Shown: positions 34,353 through 42,839 of the stretch, one piece after another | Layout: the number at the start of each line of letters is the position of its first letter | Numbering within the stretch: position 1 is the first letter of the stretch | DNA from: Viridibacillus sp050278625 | GTDB taxonomy: Bacteria > Bacillota > Bacilli > Bacillales_A > Planococcaceae | Length of the DNA: 64,000 nt | Direction: 5' to 3' | NCBI RefSeq assembly: GCF_050278625.1 | Contig: NZ_JBNNTI010000003.1 | Location: 62,001-126,000 of the forward strand | Notes under the pieces: model-generated | The model's input: the letters and a program-made list of their open reading frames with translations, nothing else | The model's database searches: none | What the model was told of the DNA's origin: nothing | Translations under genes and position numbers: made by a program

Positions 34353-35060
34353 ATGAAAATTGAAATTTGGTCAGACTATGTATGTCCATTTTGTTATATT
34401 GGTAAAAGACAATTAGAAAAAGCTTTGCAAGATACAGGATTCAGTGAACAAACAGAAATAATATTTAAAAGCTATCAATTAGATCCAAATACCCCGGCTA
34501 TTTCGGATGAATCAATGTATGAAGCTTTAGCAAAAAAATTCGGTTCTTCAATTGAAGCGGCAAAAGCCCAAACAGTTAGTGTTGCTAGCCGTGCAAAAGA
34601 AGTGGGATTAGATTATGATTTCGATCATATGAAACCTGCAAATACTTTTAAATCACATCGTTTAGCAAAATATGCCGAAGCAGAAGGTAAGGCTGCTGAA
34701 ATGACTGAGCGTTTGCTACTTGCACACTTTATTGAAGGAAAACAAATTGGCTCAACTGAAGTATTAGTAGGGTTGGCAGTAGAAGTTGGTTTAAATCGTG
34801 AGAGAGTACTAGATGTAGTAAATTCAGATGAGTATGCTTCAGAGGTATTGGCAGATATTCAAGAGGCTTCTCAATTAGGTGTTAGAGGTGTCCCATTCTT
34901 TGTATTAAATCGTAAATATGCGATTTCAGGTGCGCAACCACAAGAATTATTCGAAGAAACTATTCGTAAAGTTGCAGTTGAAGAAGGGATTCAACCTACG
35001 CTTAAAGTGGTTGGAGCTAAAGGTACAGGCATTTGTGAAGATGGCCAGTGCGAACTTTAA
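34353..35060 (+). CDS. DsbA-family oxidoreductase, FrnE-like
   Basis: A 235-residue thioredoxin-fold protein with an inserted helical domain. The redox motif is CPFC (residues 11-14) in SDYVCPFCYIG, and the cis-proline loop is GVRGVPFFVLNRKYAISGAQ. A C-terminal GTGICEDGQCEL adds a second cysteine pair, as in some FrnE proteins that couple two redox centres. It lacks a signal peptide, so it probably acts on cytoplasmic thiols or as a 2-hydroxychromene isomerase-like enzyme. The ATG at 34353 follows AGAGGTGAG. It lies upstream of the azoreductase gene but is separated by a terminator. Confidence 0.85.
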   Translation: MKIEIWSDYVCPFCYIGKRQLEKALQDTGFSEQTEIIFKSYQLDPNTPAISDESMYEALAKKFGSSIEAAKAQTVSVASRAKEVGLDYDFDHMKPANTFKSHRLAKYAEAEGKAAEMTERLLLAHFIEGKQIGSTEVLVGLAVEVGLNRERVLDVVNSDEYASEVLADIQEASQLGVRGVPFFVLNRKYAISGAQPQELFEETIRKVAVEEGIQPTLKVVGAKGTGICEDGQCEL

Positions 35061-35082
35061 TCTTCAGTCAAAAGTCTGAGAG

Positions 35083-35113
35083 CAGATGCATTGACAGTGT
35101 ATCTGTCTTTTTA
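35083..35113 (+). terminator. Terminator after the FrnE-like gene
   Basis: CAGATGCA pairs with TGTATCTG (one G-U) over 7 bases, then TCTTTTT. Confidence 0.65.
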
Positions 35114-35124
35114 TAAAATAAAAT

Positions 35125-35142
35125 TATCTCGAATTTGAGATA
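35125..35142. promoter_or_regulatory. MhqR operator upstream of the azoreductase gene
   Basis: TATCTCGAATTTGAGATA is an 18-base near-perfect palindrome that matches the B. subtilis MhqR box (tATCTcgaAtTCgAGATa) at all but one position. MhqR represses azoR2 and mhq genes until quinones inactivate it. Confidence 0.75.
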
Positions 35143-35185
35143 TTTTGTAGGGTAATAATTTTAATTAAGAGAGTGAGAGATTAAA

Positions 35186-35827
35186 TTGACAAATGTATTA
35201 GTTGTTAAAGCAAATAACCGTCCTTCTACTGAAGGCGTTTCTAGTAAAATGTATGAAGTATTTATGGAAGAGGTAAAAGGAGCCCAAGATCTAAACGTGA
35301 CTACATTTGATGTATTTGCTGAGGATCTACCATACTTCGGTCAAGATTTATTTAATGCGTTTGGTAAAGTACAAAACGGTGAAGAGCTTACAGATTTAGA
35401 AGGCCGTCTTTTAGCTGCAAAACAAAAAGCAATGGACGCTTTAACTGCTGCTGACGTAGTAGTATTTGCATTCCCATTATGGAACTTAACAATCCCAGCA
35501 AAATTACAAACTTTCGTTGATTACGTATACCAAGCAGGTTTTGCTTTCAAATATGATGCAGAAGGTAACATGATTAACTTAATGCCAGAGAAAAAAGCTA
35601 TTCTTTTAAGCGCTCGTGGTGGTATTTATTCAACTCCAGAAACAGCACCAATGGAAATGGCTGTAAACTATATGCGTAACGTTTTCGGTGGCGTATTCGG
35701 TATGTCAGTAGAAGAAGTTATTATCGAAGGTCATAATGCAATGCCAGACAAAGCAGAAGCAATTATTGCTGAAGGTATGGAGCGCGTTAAAGTAGCAGCA
35801 AAATCATTAACAGTTGTTCACGCTTAA
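35186..35827 (+). CDS. azoR: FMN-dependent NADH:quinone/azo reductase
   Basis: A 213-residue flavodoxin-fold homodimeric reductase, the same length as B. subtilis AzoR2. It reduces quinones and azo compounds by two electrons with NADH, protecting the cell from electrophiles. FMN-binding segments are VVKANNRPSTEGVSSKMYE at the N-terminus, FPLWNLTIPAKLQTFVDYV near residues 95-113 and SARGGIYS near 148. It uses TTG as start behind GAGTGAGAG. An MhqR-type palindrome lies about 45 bases upstream, which strengthens the assignment to the AzoR2 type. Confidence 0.91.
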   Translation: MTNVLVVKANNRPSTEGVSSKMYEVFMEEVKGAQDLNVTTFDVFAEDLPYFGQDLFNAFGKVQNGEELTDLEGRLLAAKQKAMDALTAADVVVFAFPLWNLTIPAKLQTFVDYVYQAGFAFKYDAEGNMINLMPEKKAILLSARGGIYSTPETAPMEMAVNYMRNVFGGVFGMSVEEVIIEGHNAMPDKAEAIIAEGMERVKVAAKSLTVVHA

Positions 35828-35850
35828 TTTTAGTTGGGCTATTCATAAAG

Positions 35851-35886
35851 AAAGAGGGAGGCCCATTAAATGGTGCTTCCCTCTTT
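35851..35886. terminator. Bidirectional terminator overlapping the end of the DUF2500 gene
   Basis: AAAGAGGGAGGC pairs with GCTTCCCTCTTT around a 10-base loop. The right arm codes the last residues of the minus-strand DUF2500 gene. Confidence 0.8.
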
Positions 35887-36279
35887 TCCATTACGTTCAA
35901 AACCTTTATATCGAGTCCCTTGAAATGTTAGTAAACCAAAGTCTCCTTCAACGAGCATACCGTATTCACTTCCGCTTACAGGCAACTCAATTCGGTCGCC
36001 ACTTTGTACCTCGAAGGTCGTATAATACCTAGTGCTAGGGGAAGTATCTCCACTGCCACCAGACGTTTTCGAACGCTTTGTAACAACCTCTGCGGGCACA
36101 GTTAAAATAGGAGAAGCATTATTTTTAGACCACTGAGATATACCTTTAACAATTGTAAAAATGATACCCAAAAAAACTATAATAAAAATAATCGAAATAA
36201 ATATACCGCCAAATCCAGCCCCAACAAAAAAGCCACCTGTAGAAAAAAATGAGTCTCCTTCATATACTCCAGTTTCCAT
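35866..36279 (-). CDS. DUF2500-family membrane protein
   Basis: A 137-residue protein with one hydrophobic helix (residues about 21-46, GGIFISIIFIIVFLGIIFTI) after a short glycine-rich N-terminus. It is followed by a small beta-rich domain: VPAEVVTKRSKTSGG, YYTTFEVQSGDRIELPVSGSE and GLLTFQGTRYKGFER. This layout is that of DUF2500 proteins, whose function is unknown. I took the ATG at 36279 behind AGGGGGTG. It is monocistronic and convergent with azoR, and its 3' end lies in the shared terminator. Confidence 0.8.
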   Translation of the reverse strand: METGVYEGDSFFSTGGFFVGAGFGGIFISIIFIIVFLGIIFTIVKGISQWSKNNASPILTVPAEVVTKRSKTSGGSGDTSPSTRYYTTFEVQSGDRIELPVSGSEYGMLVEGDFGLLTFQGTRYKGFERNGKEGSTI

Positions 36280-36460
36280 AAAAAGCACCCCCTATATTAT
36301 ATATATTACCATTTACGGAAATGTGATTAAAATAGTTTCAAATTTACAGTTTAAGTGATTTTAAAAGTTGGATGAGCAACTTAAAGGGAATCTGGTTGGG
36401 AAAATTATAGGGTTGTTCCAATAGAAATGTTCCTACATATGTTTTGAGTGATTATATAAC

Positions 36461-36491
36461 AAAAAAAACAGTCACAGAAGTGTGACTGGTT
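36461..36491 (-). terminator. yceI-family gene terminator
   Basis: CAGTCACA (36469-36476) pairs with TGTGACTG (36481-36488); on the minus strand a run of eight T follows. Confidence 0.85.
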
Positions 36492-36526
36492 AGGATGGTT
36501 AGGCTAAATACAAGTTTTTTACTGAC

Positions 36527-37051
36527 TTAGGCAGGGTTAGCTTCAAGTTCGATATTAATATTGATATCATCGCCAACTAGTACGCCACCAGTTTCAAGTG
36601 CTGCATTCCAAGTTAAACCGAAGTCTTTGCGGTTAATTTTTGTTTCAGCTTCAAAACCTACAACTTCTTGACCCCATGGGTTTGTACCTTTACCTCCGTA
36701 TTCAGCTTCAAAAGTTACAGATTTTGTTACACCTTTAATAGTGAAATCTCCAGTAATTTCGTATTCGCCATTACTAGTAGATTTAATGTTTGTTGCTACG
36801 AAAGTCATTTTAGGGAATTGTTCAACATCAAAGAACTCAGATGACTTTAAGTGGGTATCACGATCTGCATTGTTTGAATTTATACTCGCTACATCAATTT
36901 CAAATTTAATTGATGCACCAGTTAAATCTTCTGGATTAGCATCAATATCTGCAGTGAAAGAACCGAAGTTACCTTTAACTTTTGAAATCATCATGTGTTT
37001 TACTTGGAAGCCTAAATTAGAGTGAGCTTGGTCTACATTATATTTTGTCAT
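36527..37051 (-). CDS. YceI-family lipid-binding protein
   Basis: A 174-residue YceI-like protein, a beta-barrel that binds long isoprenoids such as polyprenyl or ubiquinone-like chains in other bacteria. The conserved N-terminal DQAHSNLGFQVKHMMISKV and C-terminal NRKDFGLTWNAALETGG with GDDININIELEA are present. It has no signal peptide, so it is likely cytoplasmic, as usual in Firmicutes. The ATG follows TAGGAGG. About 60 bases upstream is a half MhqR-like sequence (TATCTCGAA at 37108), so quinone-responsive expression is possible but uncertain. Confidence 0.9.
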   Translation of the reverse strand: MTKYNVDQAHSNLGFQVKHMMISKVKGNFGSFTADIDANPEDLTGASIKFEIDVASINSNNADRDTHLKSSEFFDVEQFPKMTFVATNIKSTSNGEYEITGDFTIKGVTKSVTFEAEYGGKGTNPWGQEVVGFEAETKINRKDFGLTWNAALETGGVLVGDDININIELEANPA

Positions 37052-37166
37052 TTTAAAATCCTCCTAAAAAGTGTTTGTTATTTAGTATATTTATCATAAT
37101 ATAATATTATCTCGAAATAAAGAGTTTTGAATTAAAGATAATTTGCATTTGTGTTACACATGAATT

Positions 37167-38030
37167 TTATGTTTGTGTATAGAAAATCATGTCACTATTA
37201 TTTAAATCTTTTATAATTATTTTCCCCTCAATTTCAGAGAATGAAACATTGTAAGTTTGCAAGCTTTCTTTCAATTTTTTTAATTCATCTTTTGAAGACA
37301 ACTTAAGTGAGTAGCCCATTAATCCAGTAGCATTTTGTGGTGGAAGTGGAGCGCCTATACCTTGCCATATATTTGTCGCTATGTGGTGATGATAACCACC
37401 AGCGGACATAAAGAATGCTGAATCCATAAAGTTGGTCATTAAGTCTAAGCCTAGAGCTTTTAAATAGAAGTGGCTTGTTGAATCATTTAAGCTAGTAACA
37501 TTTATATGCATATGGCCTAAAATTGTACCTTTAGGGAATCCCGTCCATGCACGCTCTGGATTGTACAAAGCCATAATTCCTTGGAAATCAATTGGTTCTG
37601 TAGCTGTGTTCACTTGACCGTTTGGTTCAATGGCCCACTCACTTCTAGGTAAATCGCGGTATATTTCAATACCGTTGCCTTCTGGATCACTTAGATAGAA
37701 TGCTTCAGAGTATAGATGGTCACCTGCTCCAGAAATTGGGGCACCAACTTCTAATAAATTTCCTATCATATGAGCTAGATCCTCTCTGGTCGGTACTAAT
37801 ATAGCGAAGTGAAAAAGACCTGTAGTACGTGATGGTCTAGGAACAACATCCTGAGATGTAGTTAATATAAGAATTGGTTCAGTACTACCAGCACCAAATA
37901 TAACTTCAGTCGCTGTTTCCTGAATAATGTGGAACCCTAACATTTGATAAAATGCTTTTTGTTTTTCGAGAGATTGTACACGTAAATGTACATATCCTAA
38001 TGTCATTTTGGGATCTAATTTGAAAGTCAA
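37167..38030 (-). CDS. catE: Catechol-2,3-dioxygenase CatE-like (VOC)
   Basis: A 287-residue two-module VOC extradiol dioxygenase similar to B. subtilis CatE, which opens catechols with Fe(II) and oxygen. Probable metal ligands are the histidine in LGYVHLRVQSLEKQ, the histidine in GHMHINVTSLND and a glutamate in GNGIEIYRD. It starts at TTG 38030 behind GAGGAGG; the longer frame would swallow that site. It is divergent from an HxlR/DUF24 regulator, and TTAC-N5-GTAA boxes lie in between, as in the CatR-controlled catDE genes of B. subtilis. No catD (DoxX-like) gene is next to it. Confidence 0.86.
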   Translation of the reverse strand: MTFKLDPKMTLGYVHLRVQSLEKQKAFYQMLGFHIIQETATEVIFGAGSTEPILILTTSQDVVPRPSRTTGLFHFAILVPTREDLAHMIGNLLEVGAPISGAGDHLYSEAFYLSDPEGNGIEIYRDLPRSEWAIEPNGQVNTATEPIDFQGIMALYNPERAWTGFPKGTILGHMHINVTSLNDSTSHFYLKALGLDLMTNFMDSAFFMSAGGYHHHIATNIWQGIGAPLPPQNATGLMGYSLKLSSKDELKKLKESLQTYNVSFSEIEGKIIIKDLNNSDMIFYTQT

Positions 38031-38063
38031 AGAAGTTCCTCCTCGCAATTAATTTTTATACAC

Positions 38064-38076
38064 TTACTTTTCGTAA
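38064..38076. promoter_or_regulatory. CatR/YodB-type operator 1
   Basis: TTACTTTTCGTAA fits TTAC-N5-GTAA, the operator form described for CatR in B. subtilis. It lies 34 bases before the catE start. Confidence 0.6.
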
Positions 38077-38099
38077 ATAACTATAAAATAATAATTTAG

Positions 38100-38112
38100 T
38101 TACATCAAGTAA
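38100..38112. promoter_or_regulatory. CatR/YodB-type operator 2
   Basis: TTACATCAAGTAA, a second exact TTAC-N5-GTAA in the catE-hxlR intergenic region. A poorer third copy (TTACCCTAAGTTT) begins at 38118. Confidence 0.6.
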
Positions 38113-38178
38113 ATAAGTTACCCTAAGTTTACTTTTTAAAATAATCCCGTTACAATAACATATATAGAGGTGAAAAAA

Positions 38179-38484
38179 ATGAAAGAATCAGCATTATGCC
38201 CTCGTTTAGCAAAATCTATGGATTTGATAGGTAAACGCTGGATGGGCTTGATCTTATATCAATTATTAGATGGACCGCAGCGCTTTAATGAAATTGAATC
38301 ATCGATGCCAATAAGCGGTCGACTGTTATCTGAGCGTTTAAAAGAGCTTGAAAAAGAAGGTCTTGTTGAGCGCCATGTGTATACTGAAGTGCCCGTTCGC
38401 GTAGAATATACTTTGACAGAAAAAGGCCAAGGTTTAAAAGCGGCAATCAGTGAGATCGAAAATTGGTCTAAAAAATGGCTTTAA
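38179..38484 (+). CDS. HxlR/DUF24-family regulator (CatR/YodB-like)
   Basis: A 101-residue winged-helix protein. The conserved redox cysteine is Cys7 in the N-terminal ALCPRLAKSMDLIGKRW, matching the thiol that senses quinones and diamide in YodB and CatR. The recognition region is ISGRLLSERLKELEKEGLVERHV and the wing EVPVRVEYTLTEKG. The chain ends at NWSKKWL, so the C-terminal cysteines of YodB are absent. I would expect a one-Cys mode or intersubunit Cys7 disulfide. The ATG at 38179 follows AGAGGTG. It is divergent from catE and probably represses it and itself through the TTAC-N5-GTAA boxes. Confidence 0.85.
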   Translation: MKESALCPRLAKSMDLIGKRWMGLILYQLLDGPQRFNEIESSMPISGRLLSERLKELEKEGLVERHVYTEVPVRVEYTLTEKGQGLKAAISEIENWSKKWL

Positions 38485-38564
38485 GTGAATATCACTTGTA
38501 AAAATGCCGTTGTCTATTCATACTATGAAGGAATAGAAGTTTAGAAAGGAAAGGTCTTTTAATA

Positions 38565-39485
38565 ATGAAACAACAATGGGCAGCAAAATTATCTACTATA
38601 GTAAATCCTGAAAACGTTAAAATAGATGAACCACTAGATCAATACACGATGACAAAGCTAGGCGGTAGAGCTGATGTTTTTGTCATGCCTTCTACTGAAG
38701 AAGAAGTAATAGCAATTGTGAAATATGCAAATAACAACAATATCCCGATTTTGCTATTAGGGAATGGCTCGAATATGGTTGTACGTGATGGAGGAGTTAG
38801 AGGAATTGTCCTGAATTTTTCGAGATTGGACGAAATCCGTATTAAAGGTACAACTGTTTATGCACAAGCGGGTGCTTTGATTAAAGACGTATCAATAGCA
38901 GCGGCAGAGGCAACTTTAACAGGTCTAGAATTCTCATGTGGTATTCCAGGATCTATTGGTGGCGCAATGGCTATGAATGCAGGTGCATACGGCGGGGAGA
39001 TAAATGATGTTATTTTACATTCAACTGTACTAACACCAACTGGCGAAAAATTAGTTCTAAACAAAGAACAACTTGATCTAAGCTACCGTAAAAGTATTAT
39101 CTCTAAAAAAGGCTACTACGTATTATCTTCTGAGTTTGAATTAAAACAAGGTAATCAACAAGAAATTGATGCGAAAATTGCTGAGTTAACATTTTTACGT
39201 GAATCGAAACAACCGCTTGAATACCCTTCAGCAGGAAGTGTTTTCAAACGCCCTCCAGGTTACTTTGCTGGTAAATTGATTCAAGACAGCGAGCTGCAAG
39301 GTAAAGGTGTAGGTGGTGCAGAGGTTTCCACAAAACATGCTGGCTTTATCGTAAATAAAGGTGGCGCTACAGCTACCGATTACATCAACACAATTAAAAT
39401 GGTGCAAGCTACTGTTAAAGAAAAATTTGATATTGAGTTAGAATTAGAAGTGAAAATTGTTGGAGAAGAACCTTCTAAAAACTAA
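38565..39485 (+). CDS. murB: UDP-N-acetylenolpyruvoylglucosamine reductase MurB
   Basis: A 306-residue FAD enzyme that reduces UDP-GlcNAc-enolpyruvate to UDP-MurNAc in peptidoglycan synthesis. FAD contacts are in LLLGNGSNMVVRDGG near residue 65 and GIPGSIGGAMAMNAGAYGG near 127. The catalytic arginine lies in SYRKSI, the proton donor serine in YPSAGSVFKRP, and KHAGFIVNKGGATATDY is the conserved tail. The shorter loop marks the type II MurB of Firmicutes. It is not in a dcw cluster here; it stands between an hxlR gene and exoA. The ATG follows AGGAAAGG. Confidence 0.95.
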   Translation: MKQQWAAKLSTIVNPENVKIDEPLDQYTMTKLGGRADVFVMPSTEEEVIAIVKYANNNNIPILLLGNGSNMVVRDGGVRGIVLNFSRLDEIRIKGTTVYAQAGALIKDVSIAAAEATLTGLEFSCGIPGSIGGAMAMNAGAYGGEINDVILHSTVLTPTGEKLVLNKEQLDLSYRKSIISKKGYYVLSSEFELKQGNQQEIDAKIAELTFLRESKQPLEYPSAGSVFKRPPGYFAGKLIQDSELQGKGVGGAEVSTKHAGFIVNKGGATATDYINTIKMVQATVKEKFDIELELEVKIVGEEPSKN

Positions 39486-39521
39486 TTAGTACAAACTTTA
39501 TGAAACTAAAAACTACAGAGA

Positions 39522-39553
39522 ACGCCTTTCGTAATTCATGCGGAAGGCGTATT
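39522..39553 (+). terminator. Hairpin between murB and exoA
   Basis: ACGCCTTTCG pairs with CGGAAGGCGT (one G-U), followed by ATTTATATTT. Probably a moderate terminator. Confidence 0.6.
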
Positions 39554-39575
39554 TATATTTAAAAGGGTGTATACT

Positions 39576-40328
39576 ATGAAATTTATATCTTGGAATGTTA
39601 ATGGAATTCGAGCATGCTTGAAAAAGGGTTTTTTAGAATATTTTAATGAAATAGATGCAGATTTTTTCAGTATTCAAGAATCAAAATGCCAAGCTGGACA
39701 AGTTGAATTAGATTTACCAGGCTATGAACAATATTGGAATTACGCAGAGCGCAAAGGTTATTCTGGAACAGCTATATTTACAAAACATACCCCATTGTCC
39801 GTTAAATATGGTATAGGTGACCAATCGACGCAAGAAGAAGGCCGTATCATTACATTAGAATATGAAAATTTTTATTTAGTAAATGTGTATACACCAAACT
39901 CAAAACGTGACTTAGCCCGTCTTGATTATCGAATTGAATGGGAGGATGAGTTGAGAGCGTACTTATTATCCTTAGACGAAGTAAAGCCTGTTATTTACTG
40001 CGGTGATTTGAATGTTGCACATGAAGAAATAGATATAAAAAATGCTAAGTCGAATATCGGTAATTCAGGTTTTACAGCAGAAGAGCGTGGCAGAATGACA
40101 AGGTTGTTAGGTTCTGGATTTACAGACACTTATCGTTATTTATTTCCAATACAAACCGATACTTATACATGGTGGTCTTATATGAATAAAGTAAGAGAAC
40201 GGAATATTGGATGGCGGATCGATTACTTCATTGTTTCAGATCGTTTACAAGATAGAATTGAAGGTGCAGAAGTACATGCTAGTATTCTAGGAAGTGACCA
40301 TTGTCCAATAGTATTAACATTAATATGA
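39576..40328 (+). CDS. exoA: Exodeoxyribonuclease III / AP endonuclease
   Basis: A 250-residue EEP-fold nuclease like B. subtilis ExoA, which repairs abasic sites and 3' blocked ends. The Mg-binding and catalytic positions are visible: WNVNGIRA (Asn7), FSIQESKCQ (Glu), YTPNSKRDLARLDYR, CGDLNVAHEEIDI (Asp, Asn) and GSDHCPIVL (Asp, His) at the C-terminus. The ATG at 39576 follows AAAAGGG; a GTG three codons earlier is less likely. It is followed by a terminator. Confidence 0.95.
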   Translation: MKFISWNVNGIRACLKKGFLEYFNEIDADFFSIQESKCQAGQVELDLPGYEQYWNYAERKGYSGTAIFTKHTPLSVKYGIGDQSTQEEGRIITLEYENFYLVNVYTPNSKRDLARLDYRIEWEDELRAYLLSLDEVKPVIYCGDLNVAHEEIDIKNAKSNIGNSGFTAEERGRMTRLLGSGFTDTYRYLFPIQTDTYTWWSYMNKVRERNIGWRIDYFIVSDRLQDRIEGAEVHASILGSDHCPIVLTLI

Positions 40329-40344
40329 TTTGTTTTAATAGAAG

Positions 40345-40379
40345 AACCACGCTTTTTGTCGAAAAAGCATGGTTTTTTT
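40345..40379 (+). terminator. exoA terminator
   Basis: AACCACGCTTTTT pairs with AAAAAGCATGGTT, followed by TTTTT. It overlaps the falsely long upstream frame of the next gene. Confidence 0.85.
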
Positions 40380-40443
40380 ATTTTATATAAGAGGAAAAAT
40401 TACTTCGGGAGCTGAATATAGTAGGGGTAAGGGGGGCGAAATT

Positions 40444-42819
40444 ATGACCAATGAGAAAAAGCGGGGTCGATTATGGAAATGGCTGAGCTGGACTATAGGG
40501 GTTTTAATACTTATTGCATGTGGAGCACTTATTTTTGTTAATGGTTACATAGGTAAATCTAAACCGAAAATAGATGGTGAAATGCAAGTAGCAGTATTGG
40601 ATGAAAATGTGAAAGTTGTACGTGATGACAAAGGTGTTCCCCATCTCACAGCTAAAACAGATGCAGATTTATATCGAGCGCAAGGTTTTATTCAAGCTCA
40701 GGATCGACTATTTCAAATGGATTTAGCGAGAAGACAGGCAAGCGGTAGACTGGCAGAGGTCGTTGGTAAATCTGCAGTAGATACGGATAAATTCTTCCGT
40801 ACATTTAGTTTGCACTCAGCTGCTGAAAAGTCTGAAGCGGGCTATTCACAAGAGGCTAAGCAAGTTTTAGCTTGGTATGCTGAAGGTGTAAACGCATTTA
40901 TGGAACAAGCAAAGAAAGAGGGTACTTTATCGTATGAATTTCGTTTGCTTGGCTATGAACCTGAGCCTTGGACACCCGTTGATTCATTAACGATTGGTAA
41001 ATACATGGCCTATGATTTAGGTGGAAATTGGGATATGTTAGCGTTTAGACACTGGGCATTAAACAATTTACCAGATGAAGAGGCAAAAGAGTTATTCATT
41101 AAGTATCCAGACAATGCGAAATCGATTATTGCAGCAAATAAAAAAACGCCTGTAAAAGTTGCAGGACAATTCGATGCGTCGCTATTGCCGCATGAATTTA
41201 ATGGCAGTAATAACTGGGTTGTATCGGGCAGTAAAACAGAGTCAGGCAAGCCTTTACTAGCGGATGATCCACATTTAGGTTTAAGTACGCCATCTATTTG
41301 GTATCAAATGCATTTGGTGAGCCCTACTCAGAATGTGAGCGGAGTTATTTTTGCAGGAATACCTGGGATTATTTTAGGGCATAACGAAAAAGTAGCTTGG
41401 GGTGTAACGAATGTAAGCCCTGATGTACAGGATTTATATATCGAAACACCAAATCCAAGTAATGCAACTGAATATAAATATGAAGGTAAGTGGGAGAAGG
41501 CTACAGTACGAGGTGAACCTATTAAAATCAAAGGTGGAAAAACTGTAGACTTTGAAGTGGTAGAAACGAGACATGGTCCGATTATTTCAGATTTAGCATT
41601 TAATAAAGAAAAGCCGACTTCGGTATTTTCTATGCAATGGACTGCTTTAGAACCAACATTGGAATTACAAGCGATACTAAATATTAACCGTGCAGAAAAT
41701 TGGGAGCAGTTTGAAACAGCTTTAGAAGATTTCCAAGCACCTGCGCAAAACTTTGTTTTTGCTTCAGAGGACGGAACGATAGCTTATAAAGCAAATGGTC
41801 GTATTCCAATTCGTAAAAAAGGTGACGGTCAGCTACCAGTGCCCGGGGATTCAAAAGAGTATGACTGGAAGGGCTATATCGATTACGATAAATTGCCAAA
41901 AGTCGTAAATCCTGAGGAAGGCTTTATTGCGACAGCAAATAACGAAGTAGTCGGTGAAGAATATCCATATCATATTACTGATTTCTGGGCACAGCCATAT
42001 CGTTATGAACGAATATATGAAGTACTAGAGAGCAATAACAAGCTGACAGTAAAAGATATGCAAAACTTGCAAATGGATCAGAAGGACTTATATGCAGGTG
42101 AGTTTTTGAAAGATATGTTAGGCTCAGTAAAACGATCGGATAGTAGAAATGAATATAAGGACATTTTGAAAATGATGGAGGACTGGAATCAAGTCGATTC
42201 AAAAGAATCTGGTGCTCCGCTAGTTTTCAACTTGTGGATAGTTAAAGTTCAGAAGGAATTGTTTGAAGATAATTTACCAGAAGATGTGTATGCAATGATG
42301 CCTGGAAAATATAATATTACGGATGAAATTATGCGCCAAGCCTTTGCAGGAAAACAAGGTGCATGGGTGACTAAAGCAGGTGGCATTGACCAGCTTATGT
42401 ACAATTCTTTTAAAAAGACTATAAAAGATATTGAAGATAAATACGGAAAAAATGCCGAGAAGTGGCAATGGGGAGATTATCATCAGTTAACATTTAACCA
42501 TCCGTTATCAGCTGCTTCACCAATTCTGGCGAAATTACTAAATCCAAAGCCAGTACCTACCGGTGGCTCTAAGTTTACCGTACAAGCAGCGGCAAATGAT
42601 GGGAAAGGTAATGTATATCATGGTGCATCTTGGCGCTTTGTTGCAGATTTAAGTGACTTATCGAAGGGATACCATATTGTTGGACCTGGACAAAGTGGAC
42701 ATATGAAGTCTGAGTGGTATAACGATCAAGTTGACGATTGGGCGAATGGTAAGTATCATGAAACCATTATTACAAGTGATGTGCCTAATGGTAAGAAATT
42801 ATTATTAAAGGCTCAATAA
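40444..42819 (+). CDS. Penicillin acylase-family Ntn hydrolase, membrane-anchored
   Basis: A 791-residue precursor with one N-terminal membrane helix (residues about 13-36) and a large outer Ntn-hydrolase domain. The predicted autoproteolytic junction is FNG/SNNWVVSG, making Ser255 the N-terminal nucleophile of the beta chain. Upstream, RAQGFIQAQDRLFQMD is the alpha-chain signature. LLADDPHLGL and GHNEKVAWGVTNV are the conserved beta-chain segments. Such enzymes cleave acyl amides: penicillins, acyl-homoserine lactones or cell-wall-related amides. The natural substrate is not knowable here. The ATG at 40444 follows AGGGGGGC; the longer frame would begin in the exoA terminator. Confidence 0.86.
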   Translation: MTNEKKRGRLWKWLSWTIGVLILIACGALIFVNGYIGKSKPKIDGEMQVAVLDENVKVVRDDKGVPHLTAKTDADLYRAQGFIQAQDRLFQMDLARRQASGRLAEVVGKSAVDTDKFFRTFSLHSAAEKSEAGYSQEAKQVLAWYAEGVNAFMEQAKKEGTLSYEFRLLGYEPEPWTPVDSLTIGKYMAYDLGGNWDMLAFRHWALNNLPDEEAKELFIKYPDNAKSIIAANKKTPVKVAGQFDASLLPHEFNGSNNWVVSGSKTESGKPLLADDPHLGLSTPSIWYQMHLVSPTQNVSGVIFAGIPGIILGHNEKVAWGVTNVSPDVQDLYIETPNPSNATEYKYEGKWEKATVRGEPIKIKGGKTVDFEVVETRHGPIISDLAFNKEKPTSVFSMQWTALEPTLELQAILNINRAENWEQFETALEDFQAPAQNFVFASEDGTIAYKANGRIPIRKKGDGQLPVPGDSKEYDWKGYIDYDKLPKVVNPEEGFIATANNEVVGEEYPYHITDFWAQPYRYERIYEVLESNNKLTVKDMQNLQMDQKDLYAGEFLKDMLGSVKRSDSRNEYKDILKMMEDWNQVDSKESGAPLVFNLWIVKVQKELFEDNLPEDVYAMMPGKYNITDEIMRQAFAGKQGAWVTKAGGIDQLMYNSFKKTIKDIEDKYGKNAEKWQWGDYHQLTFNHPLSAASPILAKLLNPKPVPTGGSKFTVQAAANDGKGNVYHGASWRFVADLSDLSKGYHIVGPGQSGHMKSEWYNDQVDDWANGKYHETIITSDVPNGKKLLLKAQ

Positions 42820-42839
42820 CTATAGAAGGTGTTTTGTAA

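Noticed and set aside
42820..42839. Fluoride riboswitch before crcB
   Set aside because: Only 20 bases separate the acylase stop from crcB, too short for the aptamer, and no such fold was found upstream in the coding region.
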